Source of the DNA: Norana najaformis
Taxonomy: Eukaryota; Annelida; Clitellata; Crassiclitellata; Hormogastridae
Length of the DNA: 64,000 bases
NCBI GenBank assembly: GCA_964023275.1
Contig: OZ029919.1
Span: forward strand, 32,519,561 to 32,583,560
Direction of reading: 5' to 3'
Positions 44,501 through 53,545 of this stretch are shown in pieces; the first letter of the stretch is position 1; every line of letters begins with the position of its first letter. The position numbers and the translations under genes are program-made. The notes beneath the pieces are model-generated. The model ran no database searches, had not been told where the DNA came from, and worked only from the letters and a program-made list of their open reading frames with translations.

Positions 44501-47500
44501 TTACTGCTTGGCTTTGGTGTCTCATCAGTTAATTTCTTGTGCATTAGACACTGGAGCTATGGAAGTTATGTATTTGATCATAAATGTAGCGCCTTTTAAA
44601 ACTTCTGAAACCTGAACTCACAGCAGTCGGAAACTTCAAATGGAGAGGAAGTGGTTGTGCCATCAGACAGATCTAAAAATCTAAAAGGTGTGACCTAGAT
44701 AGGCTGAGAATATTTCTTGAGCAGTCTGTGGCAGAAGAGTATCAGTATGTCTTTTTAACAGGGTATTGTTCTAGTAGAAAATTAAGTATCCCATATCCCA
44801 CATGTGAGACATTTCCTTTTATTTAGCCCTTGAATGGCAGTGGATGAATCTGAAGGTCCTGGACAGGGGTCAGTGCATTGCAGGACTTGCCATTTACTTC
44901 CCAGCTTATGCTGATACCAAATTATACTACTTGATGACAGGCGTGGTGGGCACAAACAACTTGCCCAGGGTCATTACACAGAGTCTACTGCGCAACCACA
45001 TGATCATTGACCAAATGTGTTACCTGTTGTTCTAGTAGCACAGTTCAATGCACTGGAAGGCATAATGTGCTCACTTCATCGTGCAGCCACCAGCGGTTCT
45101 AGTTAGCATATGTAGTTATGAAAACCCCTTTTGGTTACCATTGGCCACTGTGTGACTGCATTGCTCAGCTAAGCTGATAAATAGGTTTTTGTTCATAGAG
45201 TCATCGGGAGAATACCCGAACTCTCAGGGTTCGGATGCTTCTGATGGAGAGGAAATGGCCCACTCGTCTTTGCAGGCAGCCCAGGAACCCAAGAATGGCT
45301 CTTTGACAGAAAAGACCAAAGGCAGTAGCTTTTCTGAGATTGGCAACAGGGCTTCCACTGCCACTTCTCAGTTCACACCTGGTGATGGTACAAAGGGAGG
45401 GACAAACGTCGAGACAGATGTGCTGCCTGCAGCTGTCCAGCTTCTTCAGTCATCTCATCAGGTTGGCTTGTATTTTTTTTTGACTTTTTAAAGGAAACTT
45501 AATATAAAACTGAGCCACAAAGACTATATCTGGAGATTGGGTGTCAGCGACTTACTTTTACATTCGGCATATGCAGGCTGCTGGCCTGTCCTCTCCCTTA
45601 CCACCTGATCACCCCACTGCCAATGTAAGGTCAGTGTACTCGTTTTATAGATAAGTTTGTTAGGGGGTGGTAGTGGAACATAAATATTTTTCTGCTGCGG
45701 TTGGAATTTGAATTCTTGACCTTTGGCAATGCAGCACACTAACCACTAGACTCTTGTGTGCCCTGTTACCATAGCAAAGCTGTGTAAATACCTAAGTGCA
45801 TTCCAGGGATTTATTATCTATGACAACTTGGAATCGTGAACATCTGTTTGAAGTACGTGATTACGTAGTTCACTACGATCCCGTGAAACTTTAAAATGTC
45901 TCTGAAGGTAAACGTCAACCATGATGCATGGCTCTGTTCCAGACTTCACAGTGATGTGCTGAGATATTTTTCATTGCTGTTGTTTCTTCTGTCTTTAGCA
46001 GCCAGTAACTCAGTTCCCGCAGCACCAACTCCTACAGCAGTTTCCACAGCCTCTGGGGTCACTGTCGTTGCTACAGCAACTGTTGCAGCAGCTGTCTCAT
46101 CAACCCAGTTCCTCCTTGGCAGTGCCTGCAGTGCAGCCACAGCCTCAGACTGATATGCTCAGGGGCGCTGCGCCAAAGTTTGACCAGAGATTGGAGGAAA
46201 CCTCGCAAGGATCTGAGCCATCGTCTTTCAGACAGAAGCGTGATAGAAGTCGCTTTAAAGAGCCCGTTGATGAGAGAAGATCTCTTGATAGGTCAGGGTG
46301 ATTATTTGAAACTATACTAATTTCAATTGTCTGCATATCATGAAATGGTGTCCGGTCATTGGATTGCTATGGTTGTATTTGTGCCCCAGCCCAGCGATGC
46401 TTCAACCTTGATAGTCTGAAGAGATTCTATAGAGGCATGTAAACTAGTGTGTTACCTTCAGCTGTTTGCCTTTATCTAAAGCCTGGTAAGTGTCTGTTAA
46501 AGTGTTCTTTTTGTAGGAACTGTGAGCAGCCGCCTTGTGCCTGGTGTAACTGACTGATGCCTTGTGTGTTTTCACTTTCTGTTTCTTCTGTAACTTACAA
46601 GAAATGAAAATTACCCGTGAACCTGTAAAGTGTTGGTCTGTAAGATGTACTCTATAAATTGATAAAAGCCAACAGCAAGCGACTACCCTCTTGGATGTTG
46701 ACCTGATTAGGGCTTGACTTTGATGCGACATTGGTTGATGCCTTGTGCTTTAGACACTGGTGCAATAGAATTTCTAATTACTAATAATAATAATAACGAT
46801 GATGATTATAATTATTGTTATTTTCTTTTCTATTCAGGTGTCGATCTCGATCACGGGATCGAAGAAGGTCACGGTCATCTCATCGTAGTCGTCGATCAAG
46901 GTTAATTAATATACAGGAAATGTTCTTAGGTATTACATGCTAAAGTGCAGTGTAGTTAACCTGTGACAGATGTTAAGCCTATATTAGGACTCGATAAAAA
47001 TTTTAGTATCACGACTGCGAGTTAGATATAAGGATTAGTCTTTGATATCTTGTTGTGATAGGCCATCATCAAGAAGCAAACTCTGACTTTTATTCAAACG
47101 TATTTTATGACTAGAATCTAATGAATTGGTTGTACTATTGAGCCTTGTGTTGATGGCGTGTTTTGCTTTTTCACTGTCATGTGCTGGCGTACTTTTTCTT
47201 CATATTTCCTTAAAGATAAACTTGCTAACGTACTAAGGTTTGCATGGAGAACTTCTGATATATACTTGAAAAGGTGCATTGTTACAATTCAGGGTTACAT
47301 TACTTTACAGTTTACACTATGGATTTATCTGGTTGTAGTTCTGGTTCTCAAGAAAGAAAAAGAAGAGGACGAGATCGAATACCATCACCACCACCAATAC
47401 TTGGAATTATGCCTCCCATGGGAGGAAGTATTCTCCCTCCACCACTGGGCACTGGTGTGCCCGTAGGCTTTAGAACTTTGATGGTAAGGAATGATATATT

Positions 47501-49240
47501 TGTGGAAACACCGAGTTCGTATGATTCTGAGTCGACTTGGAGAAAGTGATTGTCTAATGTCAGTGTCATTCATTGACCTTTCAATACAGTGTCAGGATTC
47601 CAGCTGTGTTATGCAAAATTGAGATTTGAAAAGATACCGAAAGAAGATTGGATGGTTATTTGATTGCTGTTACTGGCCAAGAGATCCTCATGTTACAAGA
47701 CTAAAAAGGGCTGTTGATGATGTAATGGTTGCATTATAAGTAGTGTAATTTTGAGGTATTTAATTAACGTGGGACGCGATGGTGTAGTGGTATGTTTGGT
47801 GCCTTGTAACCGAAGGGTTGCAGGTTCAAATCTGCCTCTAGCCACTGCATAGGGATCTTGGACAAGTTGCTCACCCACAACTGTCTGTGAGGAAGACAAC
47901 GGAAAACGACCTAACTCTTCTCATCCCCAGGTGGCATAAAGCCAATGGACCTGCCTTCAGGCAGAGAACTCTTCATCATCAATTAAAAATTGGTGTGTGA
48001 TTTTGTGCTTGTATCTCAACATTTGTTTATTGGATTTTGAGAACCTCTCTGAGGCACTGAAACATGGTTATCCTACAGGTCTGAAAATGTGTTATTTATA
48101 GATTGGCTGAAAATGTTTCCTGAGTTATAATTAGCTCCAAGTTCTTACCAGATACTGATGATTTTGATAAAAATGTAGCCCTAAGTGAGGTTTCTTGCAT
48201 TTACCATTGGAAAATTGTTAATTCGATTGAGAGCATGCCTCTGCTGGCTCCACCCAGCATGGCCTGCCTCTGGGCAGTGCCTCCCAGTACGAGACCTGGA
48301 ATGATGCCATTTCTGCCACCAAATGCCATTGTCACCACTTTTTCATGTATGTATGCATTTATTTATTTATGTATGTACGTATTTACCTGTGTGAAAGTGC
48401 ACTTGTTTGGATCAGTTAGCCATCTATGCAGGGCTCCACGAACTACTTAAATGATGCTATATCACGTGTCATTATGCATACATACATACTGACTTGCCTA
48501 CATGGATGCATACATACATACATATGAGTTAGGCAGTGTATGAATTATTTCTGTAGCCACAATGAGTTGTTAATTGGGCTTTGAAGCTTTTGTGTGTTTT
48601 CACAGTACATGCTTAAGAATTGGAGAATTTTAATTAATTAATTTAATTTTAATAACTTACTTTTATGTGATGCTAGTGTTAATTGTCATTACTACATTTT
48701 GTTACATCAGAGAATGTGTTTGTTTGAATGTAGGACATGTTTTCTGAAATTGCAAAGCTGAGCTCAGAAGTAACAGAGTTGAGGAAAAAAGTTAAAGCTG
48801 GTGATGTTGCTCTTCACGTTTTGGAATCGAAAGTAGACAGCCTTCAGACTCGCATTGACATTGATCGTCTCCTCTTTCTGCTCACAGATATGAATGTGTA
48901 TATTCATATTGCTAAGAAAATAAGGTTGAATCAGCTCGAGAAATTGACAGCTGAAGAGAGGAAGACATTACTGTATCATGGCAAGCGACGTGTCATACGT
49001 CCTGGAATGGCTGGCATTTTTGACTTGCAGAACTGTAAAGTACACAACACAATTACAAATACAGAAGTCGAAGAGGCTGTGTTTCTCTTAAACTCTCATC
49101 CAGGGTTTGTGGAATCGATTCAAGACTTGACTATCGAGACTGTTGTAAAGCATATATGCAAGGCGCGAAGTGCAGTTGCTGTGGTTCAGCAATATATTGA
49201 TCAGCATACAGAAACTGCAGATGTCTGTAATGTGAAATGA
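41513..49240 (+). CDS. SCAF4/SCAF8-like CTD-interacting protein lacking the RRM, 9 exons, 573 aa
   Basis: Exons: 41513-41542, 42588-42716, 43533-43694, 44200-44329, 45199-45461, 45999-46291, 46838-46900, 47339-47483 and 48734-49240. All junctions are in phase (1722 nt). Residues 1 to about 150 are a CID very close to vertebrate SCAF4/8 (MEAVKAFNNE, AVKFYKHVVQSVERFI, YKVPGLYVIDSVVRQSR). Then come a Ser/Gly segment, a Gln/Leu/Pro-rich segment (HQLLQQFPQPLGSLSLLQQL) and a short RS stretch (CRSRSRDRRRSRSSHRSRRS). The CID binds the phosphorylated RNA polymerase II CTD, and SCAF4/8 prevent premature 3'-end processing. Vertebrate SCAFs are over 1100 aa with an RRM after the RS region; no RRM is seen here. 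Instead the last exon encodes about 168 residues I do not recognise, starting with a heptad-like coiled coil (FSEIAKLSSEVTELRKKVKA). Joining that exon to the SCAF part is inferred from phase. Confidence 0.8.
43085..43146. repeat. (CATA)n-like microsatellite
   Basis: 'tacatacatacatacat'-type units in intron 2 of the SCAF-like gene, downstream of a SINE tail. The same association occurs at 9518-9557 and about 48475-48525. Confidence 0.7.
44788..45040 (-). mobile_element. SINE family S1
   Basis: A reverse-oriented copy of the element at 19842-20120: 'gtatcccatatcccacatgt', 'aaggtcctggacaggggtca', 'tgccatttacttcccagctt', 'aacaacttgcccagggtcat'. It lies in an intron of the SCAF-like gene. Confidence 0.8.
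45545..45765 (-). mobile_element. tRNA-derived SINE, family S2
   Basis: The second copy of the family at 13430-13645, in the intron before SCAF-like exon 6. On the minus strand the head 'gtctagtggttagtgtgctg' and box B-like 'aattcaaattcc' come first. Confidence 0.75.
47769..47990 (+). mobile_element. tRNA-derived SINE, family S3
   Basis: A tRNA-like head with box A 'tggtgtagtggtatgtttgg' and box B 'ggttcaaatctgcc' in correct spacing (47780-47835). The body contains 'ggcataaagccaatggacc' and ends 'cttcatcatcaatt'. It lies in intron 8 of the SCAF-like gene, in the region where RRM exons would be expected. Confidence 0.8.
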
Positions 49241-49624
49241 TGCTCTTATGGCAATGTGGTTTTATAATGGCCCTAATGCTTTTATGTGCAATTAGCTAAA
49301 TTTAGTTTTGTGATGTGTTTTAGGAATTAGTAACTGATTATAAAAAGTTTCTGCTGTGTGATTAAAGCTGCTACAATTTACCGTTTAGTTTTATGATGTA
49401 TTGTTAAGTGGGTTTTGGTTTGGTTTTCAAAATTTGGTACATGAGTTATTTCAGTGTAGCCTGTGCTTTAAACACCAACCTCAGACAGACTGCAGGCAGT
49501 CAGTACTGCATTGGATCTAATTAAAGTCCCTCTAACGGACTGGACAGTAAAGTAACCCATCCTGTAGCACTGTTAGCGGTGCAAAATAAACAGGCTAACC
49601 TAATCTAGGCTGCTGTAGAAGGGG

Positions 49625-49745
49625 AGGTTGGGAATCGTAAACTCGATATTTCTACAGCCATTGAGGAAAGCTAAGTCGCAGAACCAACTTATTTATGCTC
49701 AGGGCCTGGGTGAAAACAAAGTCGATAGATAGGAAAGGTGAGAGT
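49625..49745 (-). mobile_element. LINE family B 3' tail fragment
   Basis: Reverse tail 'gggaatcgtaaactcgatat', 'ttctacagccattgaggaaa', 'gaaaacaaagtcgatagata'. It corresponds to 35125-35235. Confidence 0.7.
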
Positions 49746-49904
49746 CGGTTCCAGGTAAAATAGCTTAAAATTGTAATTCGAAGCGCGCCTTTTGAAAATA
49801 TTTCATTTGCACTCGCTAGGCGGCAGCACGGTTTTAAACGGTTCAAATTCTGGCATTCGGCACATGAGTCCTTCACACGTGATGACCACTCCTATATGTT
49901 CTGA

Positions 49905-50130
49905 ATCGTAAACTAGAGACTTCTACAGCGCCCAATGAAAGCTAAGTCGCGGAAATCAGCTTATTCACAGGCGCTCAGTCAAAACAAAGTCGTTAGGCAG
50001 GATGATTAAAAACGGTTCAGGGTCACGATCCAACGGGCAGTCAGACGGCTACGGTGTATGCTATTTGGAATTGGAGTGGCAAGATAGATCAGGGAAGAAT
50101 ATGATCTGTGGAAGAGGAGTGTTCTTACTT
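49905..50130 (-). mobile_element. LINE family B 3' end
   Basis: Reverse tail 'gaatcgtaaactagagactt', 'ctacagcgcccaatgaaagc', then 3' UTR reaching the final RT codons. It corresponds to 35335-35580. Confidence 0.7.
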
Positions 50131-50579
50131 TTGAGCGAAAGACCTGGACAGAAGCTTGCAAGAGGTTTAGTGTTGGTTAGTTAAAATGATGAGTTAGATA
50201 ATTGTCAACTTCTACAACGTCTTTCAAAAGAAGAGTACGGCGAGACAGACCTTGGGGTGCCACCCCACCAGAGGAAGGCCCGCATCAGCCGTGGCTACCT
50301 GGGAAATGGGTGACCCCATGGCGGACTGACTTTATGGCCATGAGACCCGGGGTGCCGGTTTTGCCAGGGGAACGCCTCGGATGCCTGGAGGCAGAATGTG
50401 AAGGCGTGACTTGGAGGTATTTCCTGAAGCAGAAGTGAACACCCTTGCGGGGAAGCGGAAATTAAAGCCGGAGCTGGTGAAGAGCAGGAACTTGGCTTTC
50501 AAGGTAGGCAGTCTAATCCTGAACAAAGACTTACGATGTGCAGTGTAATAGGCCTATATTGTAATGTAAAGATGGCATT

Positions 50580-50790
50580 TCATGCAGTGCACTTCAAGAG
50601 TCATTTCAGGTGTCTCAGTTACAAGCCGTCTGTCTGTCTGCCTGACTCGTGGAGCCTGACCTGGAACCGAACCAGTCCTGCCTAACGATTTGTTTACTGA
50701 ACGCCTACGATTAAGCTGGTTCCCACAACTTAGCTATCGTTGGATGCTGTTGAAATCCCGACCATACGATAACGAATTATTGTGATTGCT
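50580..50790 (+). mobile_element. LINE family B 3' tail fragment (forward)
   Basis: 'cctgacctggaaccgaacca', 'aagctggttcccacaactta', 'gaaatcccgaccatacgat' in the family order. There is no counterpart in the channel 3 block. Confidence 0.65.
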
Positions 50791-51224
50791 GTCAGGTAAG
50801 GTAGGTTTCGATCCTTTTTCTGCGGTAACCTCGTGGGCCTATATGATCCGTTAATAACGAATTCAAGCACGGTGGCACTTTCCTCGCTACAGGTCCGCCA
50901 TCTGTGAAGATCTGTCGGTCACTTACATCGATGCATCAAGTCGTACATACTACGTGCTCTCGTGAGTCGGTCTTTTTAAACTTTCTACTGGACCGATGAT
51001 GCAGGGATGGATGGCGGATATTCGTTCATATATTTAGCAGTTCAGCTGTTGCAACTCAAGTGCATCACTTCTGACCTTATCGTGCACCTGTGTGTGCCTA
51101 TTCCAAGTAACTATGACTAAAATGGGTAATCTGGCTTCTCGTTTTCCTGGCTGGCGTGCTTGGAACGGCCTTGCGCCATCTTTTCAGGTGGCAGTGTGTT
51201 CACGTTTAGAAAAAACCAATTTAA

Positions 51225-51310
51225 ATTAATTGCGCCTGTGAATAAGCTGGTCTCCGTGACGTGGCTTTCGTTGGGCGCTGTAGAAATCTCGAAATTACGA
51301 TTAAATTCTA
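51225..51310 (+). mobile_element. LINE family B 3' tail fragment (forward)
   Basis: 'gcgcctgtgaataagctgg', 'gctttcgttgggcgctgtag', 'aaatctcgaaattacgatta'. The counterpart is at 35830-35915. Confidence 0.75.
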
Positions 51311-51439
51311 TTCACTATATAACTTTTAGCACTTGCGATGACATTTTACATAATAAGGCACCCTGTAGAAAATCGTTACTGACGATGGTGTATCATGAAT
51401 TGTCATGAACACATTACATTACAACTAAAACACCGATGC

Positions 51440-51784
51440 CCTGTAACGATCAATTAATAGACTGTGCATTAGTTGGATCAATTGTTGAGTGCTTCGCTTA
51501 AATCGTAGTCGGTACCTGTGTGTGGCATTTCGGTCTGCACGTCTGCTTGCCTACACGCAGCCGAAGCGAAAACAGCCATGCATTGTTTTTTATTGGCCCT
51601 TCAACATCATCATATAACTGACAGAAATGGGGTTGATATCGATTATTCATCAATGACCCGTCAAATGTATGAAAACGAATATATGCCAGCAAACAGCTCT
51701 GTCAGTAGTCCAGATGAAACCAACCTCCTGTATTGCTTTAGTAGTAATTTGTGTGCGAAACATTTAATCAAATCCACTATAAAA
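51440..51784 (+). promoter_or_regulatory. Proximal promoter of DEG/ENaC channel 4 with TATA box
   Basis: TATAAAA at 51778-51784 in 'cactataaaatgaggcgcc'. The 'gttgatatcgattattcatc' block is near 51632. The stretch from the TATA box to the ATG is almost identical to channel 3. Confidence 0.7.
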
Positions 51785-51904
51785 TGAGGCGCCAAGGACA
51801 ATGCGCCAGACTAGGCAGCCGTAGTCCTAATTGCCAAAACACTTGCATCGAACACCATCACATCTGGATTGGTTTCTGCAGTCAGGTTACTTTATTTTAA
51901 CGCG

Positions 51905-53446
51905 ATGATGAATGAAATCCAACAAGAGTTGAGAAGATTTGCCGAAACAACTGGGATAAAGGGCGTCAGTCGCATCGTCAAGACATCAAGCAAGGTAATT
52001 CGGTTTTTCTGGTTGGCATCAATTTTGATCTGCTTCGCCTTTCTTCTCTACCAAGTTTCAAAGGTACTCATGAACTACACGTCGCACACCGTGACCAGAA
52101 GTTTCAACTTGGTTCAGACTAAACCCATTTTTCCAGATGTCACTATCTGCAACATTTTCGCCGTCAACAATATCAGCAGCACGAGCTATGATGAGTATTT
52201 GAAAACAGTTGACGCCATGAAGCAGCATGAGCACGAAACGTACCATAGGCTTACTAAAGATATCGCGTGGGAGATTCTGGGATCCGTCGAATTTTATAAT
52301 ACGAACACTCCATTGATGGAAGAGATCAGGGAAAACGACGATGATTTCATCGTGGAGTGTTCGCAGTACGGTTGGGACCTGTACTGGACAGTGACATGTA
52401 CAACCAAGGCAATTTTGACAACTCCGCTACAAAAGTGCCACAAGATCGAACTGGACCAAAGCAACGGCACGGTTGCCGCGGTCAAACTGTTGCTTTTCGT
52501 GAATAATTTTCAGTCGCAGATCATTGACGGCTATAGTCCGTGGATTCGGATGTCGACGGGCACCGGCGCTCGTGTCACGATCCACCCGAGGGGTACCTTT
52601 CCCAATCCGAAAACGGCGATCAAGGTCTCCACCGGAAACGGGTTGAATATCCAGCTCAAACAGACAAACGTCAGTCGTCTGTCACAGCCATATGGCAACT
52701 GCACCGATCGAAAACTCCTCGTTCCGTCACAATCAAACTCACCTGCCTACAGCCAAAGTGCTTGCATCAGCCTGTGCAGACAACGCCAGACGATCGACAA
52801 CTGCAGATGCCTCGACAACAATGAAATCTTCACAGACGACGAACTCAAGCTTGCAAACCGTACATTCTGCGCTAACATCACCCAGACTATCGCAGAGACA
52901 CCGTCTCTTCAGGAAGCATTGACACGTTCTTCGACACTCATGATGTGCTATATATTCTTCGTACGCAACGAAAATGCCTGTGATTGCCCAATACCTTGCA
53001 TGGAAACCTACTACGACACTAGCGCCTCGTCTTCCCAGTGGCCAAACCCGCTCTACCACCTCTCCTTTTATAAACAGTACATAAAGAACAAGGTGCAATA
53101 TGGGAACAAATTTTCGGCCTATGAAGAAATCCTGAAGAACGTCGGAAACCAGACAGACGAGGAAACGGTAAAGCAGATCAAAAGCCTTCGTCTGATCGAA
53201 GACAATTTTCTGGAGGTTTCGATAATGTTCGCCGAGGAAAGCATTCAAGAGTTTACTGATTCGGCGGCGATCACGTGGGACACTCTGATTGCCAATTTGG
53301 GTGGATCATTCAATCTGTGGCTTGGAATATGTGTTCCCACGTTTGTCGAAATAATAGAACTTATCTACTCGCTTCTCGTCATTGTGTGTTGCAAAAGGAA
53401 AGTTAATGTTATTCAGGTTGTGCCTGATTATAAACCAACTTTCTGA
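51905..53446 (+). CDS. DEG/ENaC family cation channel, copy 4 (intronless, 513 aa)
   Basis: Starts MMNEIQQELRRFAETTGIKG, identical to copy 3 for 67 residues, then departs from it. It has FPDVTICN after TM1, a two- to three-residue longer loop (YHRLTKDIAWEILGSVEF), SACISLCRQRQTIDNCRC, CDCPIPC and GGSFNLWLGICVPTFVEII at TM2. The segment QEALTRSSTLMMCYIFFVRN is shared with copy 2. The tail ends KVNVIQVVPDYKPTF. As in the other copies, the HG position is KG and the G-x-S position is GIC. It lies about 2.7 kb downstream of the SCAF-like gene on the same strand, with its own promoter. Confidence 0.94.
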   Translation: MMNEIQQELRRFAETTGIKGVSRIVKTSSKVIRFFWLASILICFAFLLYQVSKVLMNYTSHTVTRSFNLVQTKPIFPDVTICNIFAVNNISSTSYDEYLKTVDAMKQHEHETYHRLTKDIAWEILGSVEFYNTNTPLMEEIRENDDDFIVECSQYGWDLYWTVTCTTKAILTTPLQKCHKIELDQSNGTVAAVKLLLFVNNFQSQIIDGYSPWIRMSTGTGARVTIHPRGTFPNPKTAIKVSTGNGLNIQLKQTNVSRLSQPYGNCTDRKLLVPSQSNSPAYSQSACISLCRQRQTIDNCRCLDNNEIFTDDELKLANRTFCANITQTIAETPSLQEALTRSSTLMMCYIFFVRNENACDCPIPCMETYYDTSASSSQWPNPLYHLSFYKQYIKNKVQYGNKFSAYEEILKNVGNQTDEETVKQIKSLRLIEDNFLEVSIMFAEESIQEFTDSAAITWDTLIANLGGSFNLWLGICVPTFVEIIELIYSLLVIVCCKRKVNVIQVVPDYKPTF

Positions 53447-53545
53447 TGGGCAAAAGATAAGTAAACCAAGTTTCCGTTGGATAGGAAAATAAACCAACTT
53501 GGAAAACCAATACGAAAAAAGAAAATTAACTTTCTGATGGACAGA
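53430..53545 (+). repeat. 3' minisatellite derived from the channel stop region (channel 4)
   Basis: About three units ('accaactttctgatgggcaa', 'aaaccaagtttccgttggat', 'aattaactttctgatggaca') starting with the channel's own stop codon. Confidence 0.7.

Larger units (their letters stand above)
49241..51435. other. Region between the SCAF-like gene and channel 4
   Basis: Contains the SCAF-like 3' end (ATTAAA near 49362) and several LINE-B tails: reverse at 49625-49745 and 49905-50130, forward at about 50640-50775 and 51225-51310. Blocks are shared with the regions upstream of channels 2 and 3. Bases 50140-50520 are GC-richer and hold short ORFs without recognisable domains; they have no counterpart upstream of channel 3 and may be an insertion. 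Confidence 0.6.

Noticed and set aside
48233-48350. Proline-rich stretch (PLLAPPSMACL, PPSTRPGMMPFLPP) as an additional SCAF exon
   Set aside because: The composition is suggestive, but the acceptor side has no pyrimidine tract, and the possible donor at 48346/48347 would put the last exon out of phase and create a stop. It may be a relic exon.
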